A stretch of 11,357 nt of DNA from CAZGQY01 sp964528035 (GCA_964528035.1 CAZGQY010000138.1:1-11357), one strand, 5' to 3'. Numbered from the stretch's first letter, positions 1 through 6,350 are shown. Notes: generated by a model not told the origin, from the sequence alone. Program-made: numbers and translations.

Positions 1-25
1 AATTGTATTATATTGTATTATATTG
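1..25. repeat. 10-bp tandem repeat at window edge
   Basis: The unit ATTGTATTAT occurs twice in direct succession (2-11 and 12-21) and then begins a third copy, ATTG. It covers the end of the truncated membrane gene, whose stop codon lies inside it. It may continue beyond the left edge, so the copy number is unknown. AT-rich micro-repeats like this commonly arise by slippage; no function is claimed. Confidence 0.6.
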
Positions 26-424
26 CCTTTTTATTGGGAACCGTTTAGCCGTGGCGTAAAGAGATCCTCGCAAATCGAATGAATTTCTTAAGGGTTCCGA
101 TAAACGATCATGAATTAATAACAGCTCATCAAACCCTAGAAAACAGAATATTATTGCCAGTACCAGCCAATGAACAAAAAATTTTCCGTCTGTCTGTTTT
201 GTTGATAATGCAATGATACTGATTAGGTAAGAAGAAAAACACAGCGCAAGTACTTGATAGTAAGTAGGAATATTGTGTTCATAGTCCAAATCAAATTTTG
301 AAATATAGACACCCTTGGTGTGTAATATATAAAGTCCAATCAGGTGGGCGATAATAAGCAGGATAATTAGAATGACCTGTAATCCTGTTGCATATTTTAC
401 AGATAGAAGTCTGACTTTGCTCAA
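8..424 (-). CDS. 3'-truncated multi-pass membrane protein, probable pseudogene
   Basis: This 138-residue hydrophobic protein shows three likely membrane helices (about residues 15-36, 55-75 and 84-104). A conserved stretch FDELLLIHDRLSEPLR follows the third helix. I know this arrangement from uncharacterised bacterial membrane proteins of roughly 200-250 residues, in which the next segment is another helix beginning with an aromatic/proline motif. Here homology seems to stop after GSLYAT (near position 49) and gives way to a short basic tail ending in an AT-rich tandem repeat. All three minus-strand frames close within the last 60 bases, so a simple frameshift does not restore the missing half. 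The only start in this frame is a TTG at 424, and the frame stays open upstream without an ATG or GTG. It probably descends from a longer gene and may be non-functional. Function is unknown. Confidence 0.5.
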   Translation of the reverse strand: MSKVRLLSVKYATGLQVILIILLIIAHLIGLYILHTKGVYISKFDLDYEHNIPTYYQVLALCFSSYLISIIALSTKQTDGKFFVHWLVLAIIFCFLGFDELLLIHDRLSEPLRNSFDLRGSLYATAKRFPIKRQYNTI

Positions 425-495
425 TTTGGTAGGGCCTTGTCTACTGATATTTTCTATTTGCCTGATTCGGTTCCAAATAGATACTGACGGAAAAA

Positions 496-942
496 CTATG
501 CAACCATAGTTTTTATCAGTTGATCCTCAAGTTCGATTCTTGTCGCCAGTTGTTCCCCTAACGCAGATAAATCCCCTGGGAGTGAATCTAATATCTCCGT
601 TCTGGAAAGTTTTTCGTATTTATCATTAAAATCAATGGCTAAATCGGTTGCTTGCGCAATGCTTGGATAAATTGCTTCGGCCAATTTTATAACTTTTGAG
701 CGGCGTTCTTTGCCGTTCGTAATCCTTTGGTAAATTCCGAAGTGTCCCAATGAAATATAATCGACTAATACCTGACAAAATTCTTGAATCAATGATTCGA
801 CTGGTTTGTCGGGGGTGAACGGTTCCAGCCCGGCTACACTGCAATAAAGTGACCAGACCTGTTGACGTTCAGTAATAAGTTCAGTGATCATGGCCTGAGT
901 CTGGCTGCGGCGCTCTGAACTCTTACCTGCTTCTATCGACAT
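496..942 (-). CDS. rsd: Rsd/AlgQ family anti-sigma-70 regulator
   Basis: The protein matches the Rsd/AlgQ family. In E. coli Rsd binds sigma-70 and favours alternative sigma factors in stationary phase; in Pseudomonas AlgQ acts in alginate and virulence control. Family landmarks are visible: ITERQQVWSLY near residue 20, EFCQVLVDYISLGHFGIYQRI around 54-74, AIYPSI, DFNDKYEKL, and the C-terminal LSALGEQLATRIELEDQLI. The frame extends to a TTG at 1005. I chose the ATG at 942 because it gives 148 residues and puts the first conserved helix at the same distance from the N-terminus as in Rsd (158 residues). No strong ribosome binding site marks either start; an ATG at 891 is a third option but would cut close to the first helix. 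It is probably cytoplasmic. The gene is divergent from the glycosyltransferase at 1097. Family is clear; whether it behaves like Rsd or AlgQ cannot be told. Confidence 0.87.
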   Translation of the reverse strand: MSIEAGKSSERRSQTQAMITELITERQQVWSLYCSVAGLEPFTPDKPVESLIQEFCQVLVDYISLGHFGIYQRITNGKERRSKVIKLAEAIYPSIAQATDLAIDFNDKYEKLSRTEILDSLPGDLSALGEQLATRIELEDQLIKTMVA

Positions 943-1043
943 GCTTAATCCGGTTTGTAATCTCTTTGAAGTGTATACTTTATGCGAAATCGCACTATTC
1001 GACAATGCCTGATGTTTTAGAGGAAGAAAATACTCTCTAGTCT

Positions 1044-1059
1044 CCCTGGGAAACCGGGG
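1044..1059 (+). promoter_or_regulatory. GAAA-tetraloop hairpin upstream of glycosyltransferase
   Basis: CCCTGG (1044-1049) can pair with CCGGGG (1054-1059), with one G-U pair in the RNA, around a GAAA tetraloop. It lies in the divergent gap between rsd and the glycosyltransferase, about 40 bases before the latter's start. A T-rich but interrupted stretch follows, so it could be a weak attenuator or simply a leader structure. No upstream plus-strand gene is present for it to terminate. Confidence 0.35.
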
Positions 1060-1096
1060 TTAATTGTTGTTTTCCAATAAGCCCATTTGATTCGAT

Positions 1097-1936
1097 TTGA
1101 TTGAAAGTCCTTCCATTTCTGTTGTTATACCAACTTTCAATCGAGCTTTATTGTTATCCAGAGCGCTACGGTCGGTTGTCACTCAAACTTTGCCTGCGGA
1201 TGAAATCATTGTTGTTGATGACGGATCCAGCGACGGTACTCTACAAATTCTGGCGGAGGCATATCCGTCGATTACAAAGATCCGTCAAGCAAATTGCGGA
1301 GTGAGTGCTGCGCGGAATCGAGGAATTGAAGCAGCGTCCGGTGAATGGATTGCTTTTTTAGATTCTGATGATGAGTGGCTTCCAGACAAGTTGATGCGTC
1401 AATTTTCTGCTGTTTCCGTGCGACCAATGCCATTGGTGTCTCATTGTGACGAAATATGGATCAGGCGTGGAGTACGGGTCAATCCTATGAATAAGCATAA
1501 AAAGGAAGGTGGGTGGTTATTCAAAAAAAGTATTCAGTTGTGTGCGATATCGCCGTCTTCAGCTTTCATACATCGGACGGTGTTTGATGGAGTCGGCTTA
1601 TTCGATGAGAAATTGCCTGCTTGTGAGGACTATGATTTATGGTTGCGAATTACTTCTCGTTTTCCAGTGCATTATATAGGGCAGAACTTGGTTATTAAGC
1701 ATGGAGGTCATAGTGACCAATTATCTTCTCAATACTGGGGTATGGATAGATTTCGCATCGAAGCTTTGCAGAAAATTTTGGCTTGTGATCATCTACAAAA
1801 AGATGATTGGAATGCGGCGTGCAAGATGTTGATAAGTAAAGCCACGATTATGGCGAATGGAGCTCGTAAACGGGATAAATTTCTGGAGGCTGAAAAGTAT
1901 GAAGATCTATGTCGACGATATTCGCAGTTTGTTTAG
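1097..1936 (+). CDS. Family 2 glycosyltransferase
   Basis: This is a 279-residue GT-A fold glycosyltransferase of the GT2 type. It transfers a sugar from a nucleotide-sugar donor, most often in surface polysaccharide or glycoconjugate assembly. Visible hallmarks are the N-terminal strand SVVIPTFNR (8-16), VVDDGSSDGT (39-48) for nucleotide binding, GVSAARNRGI (68-77), the metal-binding DXD-like motif DSDDEW (89-94), and the ED motif with ACEDYDLWLRI (175-185), where the catalytic base is expected. There is no signal peptide or membrane helix, so it is probably cytoplasmic or peripheral. The start is a TTG: a stop codon lies nine bases upstream in frame and no ATG or GTG precedes the catalytic core. 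No clear Shine-Dalgarno site is present. The gene ends 2 bp from the convergent PqiC-like gene. A flippase lies on the opposite strand beyond it, consistent with surface glycan work, but donor and acceptor are unknown. Confidence 0.9.
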   Translation: MIESPSISVVIPTFNRALLLSRALRSVVTQTLPADEIIVVDDGSSDGTLQILAEAYPSITKIRQANCGVSAARNRGIEAASGEWIAFLDSDDEWLPDKLMRQFSAVSVRPMPLVSHCDEIWIRRGVRVNPMNKHKKEGGWLFKKSIQLCAISPSSAFIHRTVFDGVGLFDEKLPACEDYDLWLRITSRFPVHYIGQNLVIKHGGHSDQLSSQYWGMDRFRIEALQKILACDHLQKDDWNAACKMLISKATIMANGARKRDKFLEAEKYEDLCRRYSQFV

Positions 1937-1938
1937 GG

Positions 1939-2541
1939 CTATTGCTGCAGAATAGTTGAGGCTATTTCTACACTCAGTTTATTCACTGTATCGTTGATGG
2001 CGGATACCCTGGCTTCGTAGTCGTCTTTTTGGACTGGAGATTGAATAATGGAGTGATGAGAATTTCCCGTCGAGGCGTTTCCAGGATTACCTGTCCACCA
2101 ATCCGCAACCAGGACAACATTTTTGCTGTTGACATCGAGCCGGTAAATCGTTAATTGGATTTGACGGTTGACGCCGGTGGATTTTCGCCAGGGGAATCTG
2201 ACGATGCGCCCGGGTTGTAGTAGAGTTGCAAAATTTTCTACAAGTACGTTACTTATGTTATCTTTTAGTGGGCCCATCCATTGGTGGAAGTCATTAATTT
2301 TTGCACGGTTATCTCCTAGTCTGGTCACAATTTCCGGACGATCCAGGTACTTGGCAAGGATAATCGGCCCAATGCCGAGTGTGTCGATTTGTTTGCTGGC
2401 AGGTTGTATGTTTTTGTGATCCTTGATTGGTTTTAGTATATAGAAACTTACCGGTTTACTCTGACCAAGGCAGCCAGAAAAAATAATTATTACGAGTAGC
2501 ATCGATAATTGCACGGAAGGAGAGAGTCGAAAGTTGTGCAC
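1939..2541 (-). CDS. pqiC: PqiC/YmbA-family outer-membrane lipoprotein (ABC-type transport auxiliary)
   Basis: This 200-residue protein starts with a lipoprotein signal (hydrophobic 10-22, FSGC, Cys24 as the lipidated residue). It then shows the PqiC/YmbA pattern: VSFYILKP, LGIGPIILAKYLDRPEIVTRLGDN, HQWMGPLKDNISNVLVENFATLL, and IVRFPW. The C-terminal half ends in a helix, as in the family. PqiC is the outer-membrane partner of the PqiAB intermembrane lipid transport system. Here neither pqiA nor pqiB is adjacent; the gene sits 9 bp behind the flippase gene, so it looks co-transcribed with it. The start is a GTG at 2541 backed by a clear GGAAG ribosome binding site six bases upstream. The aspartate substitution typical of inner-membrane-retained lipoproteins is absent after Cys24 (LGQ follows), which fits outer-membrane sorting. 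Family membership is confident; partnership with a distant PqiAB or other MCE system is inference. Confidence 0.82.
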   Translation of the reverse strand: MHNFRLSPSVQLSMLLVIIIFSGCLGQSKPVSFYILKPIKDHKNIQPASKQIDTLGIGPIILAKYLDRPEIVTRLGDNRAKINDFHQWMGPLKDNISNVLVENFATLLQPGRIVRFPWRKSTGVNRQIQLTIYRLDVNSKNVVLVADWWTGNPGNASTGNSHHSIIQSPVQKDDYEARVSAINDTVNKLSVEIASTILQQ

Positions 2542-2550
2542 AGAGCTTCC

Positions 2551-3888
2551 TTACCGATTAAACAGCGATTTTTTATAAAATGGCAATATATTTTTCAAAA
2601 CGTGAAAAAAAATAATTGCTTGTATTTGCATCGAGAATATTGGCATCGTTCTTTTTGTCGCGGCATAACTTATCGTAGATGCGACAATTTGGGATATTAG
2701 TGTGGCAAATGCTGCGCCCTGGATGCCATATTCAGGAATAAAAAAATAGTTAAGTATTACGTTAATAATTGCACCCCCCAGCGTTCTGTAAAATGAAAAA
2801 ATGGTTAGGTTTTCAGAGAGTACCCATTTGCTACTGGCGACTCCGAGAAAAACAAACACGCCAGCCCATATATGTATTTTCAAAACACCCGCTGCAGGTA
2901 GATAGCTATCGCCAAATAACCCGGCAATAACCCATTCGGCAAGAAAGGTGGTCGGGATCGCAATTCCGACCGAAATCCACACCATGAAGTCGAATAACTT
3001 CTGAATTCTGGAATGGTATGTGGCTGTACTGAATTGTTTAGCGTTAACAATTGCTGGAAACAGTGACGAGGTAATTGCTATTGGCACGAAGTACCAAGCT
3101 GTACTCAATTTGACCGCTGCAGCATAATGCCCAACCGCCTGGTTATCAAGCATTTCCTTAATCATCACCTGGTCTATTTTCATGTAAATGGATATAACCA
3201 GGCCTGATAGTATAAGGGGCCAGGAATCTTTTAATAATTTCCATGCGATGCGGGAATCCCATCTCCAGGACTCTATCTTATTGGCTTGTTTGTGATAGAT
3301 CCAGATCAGGCCAGCTGCTAAAGTTATTGCGTCCAGGAGGATAACGGAAGCGAACCAGATGAGTGATGCTTCAATCCAAATCAGGAATAATTTCGAGATC
3401 GCAGATATGAATAACTGGATAAGTTGTGCAAATACAACAAATTTTGACTGTACTTTGGATTGGAAGCTAAAATCGATGACATTCAAAGTTTGAAAAAATG
3501 TTCCAACTGCAATTATCGTGACTAAAAGATTGGTATAGGTGTTGTTGCTGGTCATTTGCACAGATAAAGCAATGGCGATACACATGACAATGGTGCCGCC
3601 TAATCGAAGAACAAATGCAGTTCCCAATAGAAGGTTGTCACGTTCGGATTGCTTAACCAACTCTCGAACCACAATTCCGTCTAGACCCACCGTAGCGATA
3701 GCGGAAAATAAACCAACAAAGCTATGGGCGTAATTGAGTAGTCCAAATCGATCGGGGCCTAAATACCTGGCAACATAGATACCGACCAACAGAACAACTG
3801 TCAGGCGAATAACGCGTTCAGCAACTAACCAGGATGTGTTCGATAAGTATTTCTGGTAGTTTGCAGATTGTTTGAAAAACTTTAACAC
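2551..3888 (-). CDS. Wzx-like polysaccharide flippase (MOP superfamily)
   Basis: This 445-residue, highly hydrophobic protein has about twelve predicted membrane helices. It has the N-terminal signature of the polysaccharide synthase/Wzx branch of the MOP (MATE-like) superfamily: SWLVAERVIRL (19-29) followed by VLLVGIYVARYLGPDRFGLLNYAHSF. Other family features are the IDQVMIKEMLDNQAVGHYAAAVKLS segment and GIQGAAFATLISQ late in the protein. Such proteins move undecaprenyl-linked oligosaccharides from the cytoplasmic to the periplasmic face of the inner membrane. Length is normal and both ends are intact. The start is a GTG at 3888 with no evident ribosome binding site; no other start precedes the conserved region. 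It is followed after 9 bp by the PqiC-like gene and lies opposite a GT2 glycosyltransferase, but no polymerase or full O-antigen cluster is visible. The exported glycan is unknown. Confidence 0.88.
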   Translation of the reverse strand: MLKFFKQSANYQKYLSNTSWLVAERVIRLTVVLLVGIYVARYLGPDRFGLLNYAHSFVGLFSAIATVGLDGIVVRELVKQSERDNLLLGTAFVLRLGGTIVMCIAIALSVQMTSNNTYTNLLVTIIAVGTFFQTLNVIDFSFQSKVQSKFVVFAQLIQLFISAISKLFLIWIEASLIWFASVILLDAITLAAGLIWIYHKQANKIESWRWDSRIAWKLLKDSWPLILSGLVISIYMKIDQVMIKEMLDNQAVGHYAAAVKLSTAWYFVPIAITSSLFPAIVNAKQFSTATYHSRIQKLFDFMVWISVGIAIPTTFLAEWVIAGLFGDSYLPAAGVLKIHIWAGVFVFLGVASSKWVLSENLTIFSFYRTLGGAIINVILNYFFIPEYGIQGAAFATLISQIVASTISYAATKRTMPIFSMQIQAIIFFHVLKNILPFYKKSLFNR

Positions 3889-4079
3889 GGGCGGTTTTTA
3901 TGATGATATTGGGTGGTTTTATCAGTTTAGGTTGACGTTAATCGGCTAAATTTAAAATATGTGGTTGGAATGTTGGTCTTAAAGAGCCTTTGAATTTATG
4001 GGAAGGTGTGCCGTTTGATTTAACGGTGATAAATTTGCCATTTGAGTACAAACATTTAATGATTCGTAAACGTTAGAAT

Positions 4080-5048
4080 CTATTCCCATTCTAGTTCGGC
4101 AAATGCTCGACTAACATTTCTCTTATGGTACTCATTGTACAACAGCCAGCGTTCGGACTGCGTTCGTCCGACTGTTTCTATGGCAGTTTCGATAATACCA
4201 CCGTTCTTCTGGATGTCTCTTATTTCTGATCGTAGTTCCTTCAAGTATTTTGTTTGTGCTTTGACTGCAGATTTCCAATTTTCGGTGAGCGGACCATGAC
4301 CTGCTACAATTTGTTCTGCGTCGCTGTTCAATAGATCTTCTGTTTGGTCGATCCATCCGTTAATACTGCCGTTTATTACTGGAATGTGTTTTATGAATAA
4401 TAAATCCGAGACCCAAAGGGTTTTTGTTTTTATGTCATAAACGCTAAGATCGTTATTTGTATGGGCGGTTCCATGCGCACGTAAATTAAGTTTACGCTCG
4501 CCAAGATCAAGAGTCAGGGTTTTGTTTACTATGATGCTCGGCCCGATGATCCAGTTTGGTTTGGCGTTTGTCCCAAGGCTGGTGGAAAACGATTCAAGGA
4601 AAAACTGGCGGTTGTTGTTGATGGCCTCTCTAAGGGCCTTATGACCGATGAATTTCGGGTTGTCGTTCTTAAACGCATAGTTGCCAAGTACGTGGTCGAA
4701 ATGGCCATGAGTATTGATTACGTAGCAGATAGGGATCTGTGTGATTTTACGTAAAGCTTGGCGGAGTCGTTTTCCAACGCTGATAGATCCACCTGTATCA
4801 ATGATTGCCACGCATTTTTTTCCGACAATAAAACCTATGTTGGCAATATCCTCGTGTTTAGGGTCACGAAAACTACGGATTTTACCACTATGCATATAGA
4901 GATTGTCTGCAATTTCAGTCAGTTTAAGGGCTGTGGATTCAGTGGCGATAGTGTAGGGTGGAAAGCTGATAAAAAGCCCAATGGTTAACGCTAACGCAAG
5001 GGTATTTTGGAAATAAGCAAAGTGTTTGAATGGTTTAAGTAAACTCAT
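4080..5048 (-). CDS. Secreted metallo-beta-lactamase-fold hydrolase, SoxH-related (quinoprotein relay type 2)
   Basis: This is a 322-residue metallo-beta-lactamase-fold protein with a Sec-type signal (hydrophobic 16-30, likely cleavage near residue 35), so periplasmic. The zinc-binding set is complete: THGHFDH (His114, His116, Asp118, His119), GTAHTNNDL (His196), SDLLF (Asp215) and AGHGP (His251). The segments DIANIGFIVG, IDTGGS and INTHGHFDHVLGNYAF, and the C-terminal RAFAELEWE, match what I know of the SoxH-related 'quinoprotein relay system zinc metallohydrolase 2' family. These are usually encoded near PQQ-dependent dehydrogenases. The true substrate of that family is not established, and no quinoprotein or PQQ gene is present in this window. 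It is divergent from the 86-residue/DsrC-like pair with a 253-bp gap. The start is ATG with no strong ribosome binding site; it precedes an intact signal peptide. Confidence 0.85.
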   Translation of the reverse strand: MSLLKPFKHFAYFQNTLALALTIGLFISFPPYTIATESTALKLTEIADNLYMHSGKIRSFRDPKHEDIANIGFIVGKKCVAIIDTGGSISVGKRLRQALRKITQIPICYVINTHGHFDHVLGNYAFKNDNPKFIGHKALREAINNNRQFFLESFSTSLGTNAKPNWIIGPSIIVNKTLTLDLGERKLNLRAHGTAHTNNDLSVYDIKTKTLWVSDLLFIKHIPVINGSINGWIDQTEDLLNSDAEQIVAGHGPLTENWKSAVKAQTKYLKELRSEIRDIQKNGGIIETAIETVGRTQSERWLLYNEYHKRNVSRAFAELEWE

Positions 5049-5097
5049 TTGTCGATAAAATTGGAATGAAAATTAGGATATTATTAACGATTCTAAT

Positions 5098-5127
5098 CGA
5101 AAAAATGGACCGAAATCCATTTTTTCG
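5098..5127. promoter_or_regulatory. Perfect 12-bp inverted repeat in divergent intergenic region
   Basis: CGAAAAAATGGA (5098-5109) is exactly repeated inverted as TCCATTTTTTCG (5116-5127) with a 6-base spacer. It lies 50 bp upstream of the metallohydrolase start and about 175 bp upstream of the 86-residue gene. The position between divergent genes suits an operator or leader hairpin. The A/T tracts would also allow terminator-like behaviour in either direction, although the stem is weak in GC and no gene ends here. Confidence 0.5.
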
Positions 5128-5301
5128 CAATAGCTTTTTTATCCTCGGTGGAGTGGGTAGTGTATCGCATTTTTAAAGATGGTGGATTTGTTGTAAATAC
5201 TTTAGCGAGTTGTTGCAAATTTATATTTTGGGAATGCAGAAGTTTCTTCGGTAGGATGCTCGTTGGAGTATGGATTCAGAAGTAATTCGTTGTGAGGAAA
5301 A

Positions 5302-5562
5302 ATGAAAAAAATTAAGAACGAAGCGCAATTATTGAAGGAAGCAATCCGTGTCGGGATGGTCTATGCTGAAAATCGGCGGGTTGTAAAGTTTGAGCCGACA
5401 GACTCGTCTAAAGAAAAAATTGAATATTTATATCGTTTATTGGTACATGACAAGCTTGTACAGCCCTTAGCAAAAAATCAGGAAAATGAACCGAATATGA
5501 AACATAAGCTGGCGTTATGGATCTCAAGGCAATTGCCAGCGGATCATCCGCTTAACAAATAA
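5302..5562 (+). CDS. Conserved-looking small protein of unknown function, paired with DsrC-like gene
   Basis: This 86-residue, charged, soluble protein has no signal peptide or membrane segment. It reads as several short helices: KNEAQLLKEAIRVGMVYAENRR (5-26), KEKIEYLYRLLVHDKLVQPL (37-56), and NMKHKLALWISRQLPADHPL (65-84). I do not recognise a named family and assign no function. The coding case is good: GAGG four bases before the ATG, a clean frame, and a DsrC/TusE-family gene starting 23 bp downstream on the same strand with no terminator between. That layout suggests co-expression and possibly a role with the downstream protein, for example in sulfur transfer, but this is inference from position only. 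It contains no cysteine, so it cannot itself carry a persulfide. Confidence 0.72.
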   Translation: MKKIKNEAQLLKEAIRVGMVYAENRRVVKFEPTDSSKEKIEYLYRLLVHDKLVQPLAKNQENEPNMKHKLALWISRQLPADHPLNK

Positions 5563-5585
5563 GTCTTTAAATTATTTGGATTGTC

Positions 5586-5930
5586 ATGTCCGATATACAG
5601 ATCACCGACGCGGCAGGAAATGTTGTTCAGACAACCAGTTCAGGGTTCTTGGCCGATGCTCAGGATTGGGATAAATCAGTGGCTGATTCAATTGCGGCGT
5701 GGGTAAAAATAGAACTCACGGAAGCCCATTGGGAAATTATTTTATTTATTCGAGAGTACTACTTAAAGTACAAGCATATTCCAAATACGCGAATGTTTAT
5801 GAAAGCGATTCGAACTCAATTGGGTGAGCACAAAGGAACAACACGATACCTTTATCGCTTGTTTCCTGAAGCCCCATTGAAGTTTGTCTGTTTGATCGGA
5901 GGCTTGCCTAAACCCACAAGTTGTATTTAG
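5586..5930 (+). CDS. DsrC/TusE family sulfur carrier protein with both C-terminal cysteines
   Basis: This 114-residue protein is a clear DsrC/TusE homologue. The landmarks are GFLADAQDWDKSVADSIA (20-37), IELTEAHWEIILFIREYYLKY, RMFMKAIRTQLG, GTTRYLYRLFPEAP and the C-terminal arm GLPKPTSCI. DsrC carries sulfur as a trisulfide during dissimilatory sulfur metabolism; TusE relays sulfur to tRNA in 2-thiouridine synthesis. Both use the penultimate cysteine, here Cys113. This protein also has Cys102, giving the C-X10-C spacing that defines true DsrC; E. coli TusE has threonine at the equivalent place. No tusBCD or dsr genes are nearby. The arm before Cys102 (LKFVCLIGG) departs from the usual AKQACKIAG, so it may be a specialised paralogue. 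It is probably cytoplasmic and is co-directional with the small gene 23 bp upstream. A terminator follows about 110 bp downstream. Assignment to TusE, DsrC or a third type is open. Confidence 0.88.
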   Translation: MSDIQITDAAGNVVQTTSSGFLADAQDWDKSVADSIAAWVKIELTEAHWEIILFIREYYLKYKHIPNTRMFMKAIRTQLGEHKGTTRYLYRLFPEAPLKFVCLIGGLPKPTSCI

Positions 5931-5980
5931 TAGTCCGACAATCTTGTACTGAGGAATACAAGCAGCCATCTAGCGCCGAT

Positions 5981-6035
5981 CTGCGTTGTTGTAAGCGTTC
6001 GAAGTAGCCTTGCTAGTCCTTCGGTGATGACTTCT
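5981..6035 (+). repeat. Diverged relative of the 6188-6347 palindromic element
   Basis: CTGCGTTGT (5981-5989), AGCCTTGCTA (6006-6015) and TGATGACTTC (6025-6034) appear in the same order and at similar spacing as CTGCGTTGT, AGCCCTGCTA and a similar GACTTC-like end on the minus strand of the palindromic element (6295 downward). The core can fold: CGAAG-TAGC (6000-6008) against GCTA and CTTCG (6012-6023). It appears to be a partial or degraded member of the same repeat family, in the opposite orientation. Confidence 0.45.
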
Positions 6036-6038
6036 ATC

Positions 6039-6061
6039 CCCGGGCAGACTCCTGGGTTTTT
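6039..6061 (+). terminator. Rho-independent terminator after the DsrC-like gene
   Basis: CCCGGG (6039-6044) pairs with CCTGGG (6051-6056), with one G-U pair, around the six-base loop CAGACT. It is followed at once by TTTTT (6057-6061). It is correctly oriented to end transcription of the 86-residue/DsrC-like unit, whose last stop codon is about 110 bp upstream. Confidence 0.72.
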
Positions 6062-6184
6062 ACGGTGTGGCTAGGAGTGAAATTGTTGAATTTCTGAGTG
6101 GCGTGTAAAGGCTTAGGGGGTATAAAAGTGGAATTTCTTCGAACCAGGAATATTGTTGCAGTGCAGAAGGATTTTCGTTAAGGC

Positions 6185-6350
6185 TAAGGAGCGAGGTTTT
6201 AATAATATGCCAAAGATAGACGCAGGATTATTGTTTGTCTTCAAGGCATAGCAACAGGCGCATAGCAGGGCTACGCAACTGTTGCTACAACGCAGAAGAC
6301 GGACAATAAGACAAGTCAAGATTCGTATATTATTGAATCCTCGCTCCTAA
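6185..6350. mobile_element. MITE-like palindromic element with TAA target duplication
   Basis: The 160-bp body (6188-6347) begins GGAGCGAGG and ends CCTCGCTCC. The 21-bp terminal inverted repeats (6188-6208 and 6327-6347) match at 19 positions by eye. TAA flanks both sides (6185-6187 and 6348-6350), as expected for a 3-bp target duplication. The inside is also palindromic: TAGCAACAG (6249-6257) pairs with CTGTTGCTA (6279-6287), GCATAGC (6260-6266) with GCTACGC (6270-6276) around the 3-base tip AGG, and a GTCTTC/GAAGAC pair lies further out. No transposase is encoded, so it would need one supplied in trans. Transposases of some IS5-family groups make TNA duplications, which is compatible but not proof. 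Removing the body and one TAA leaves hslR with the same TAG stop, so the insertion did not change that protein. Between two convergent genes, its hairpin could also act as a bidirectional transcription end. Confidence 0.68.

Noticed and set aside
2168..2419. Plus-strand 83-codon open frame
   Set aside because: It is antisense to the PqiC-like gene, whose protein family signature is clear; no independent coding evidence.
6113..6319. Minus-strand 68-codon open frame across the palindromic element
   Set aside because: It lies almost wholly inside the inverted-repeat element and the non-coding spacer, has no recognisable domain, and is better explained by the palindrome.
6185..6350. Integron attC recombination site
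   Set aside because: The palindrome is longer than usual, has terminal inverted repeats flanked by a short direct duplication, and there is no integrase or cassette array nearby.
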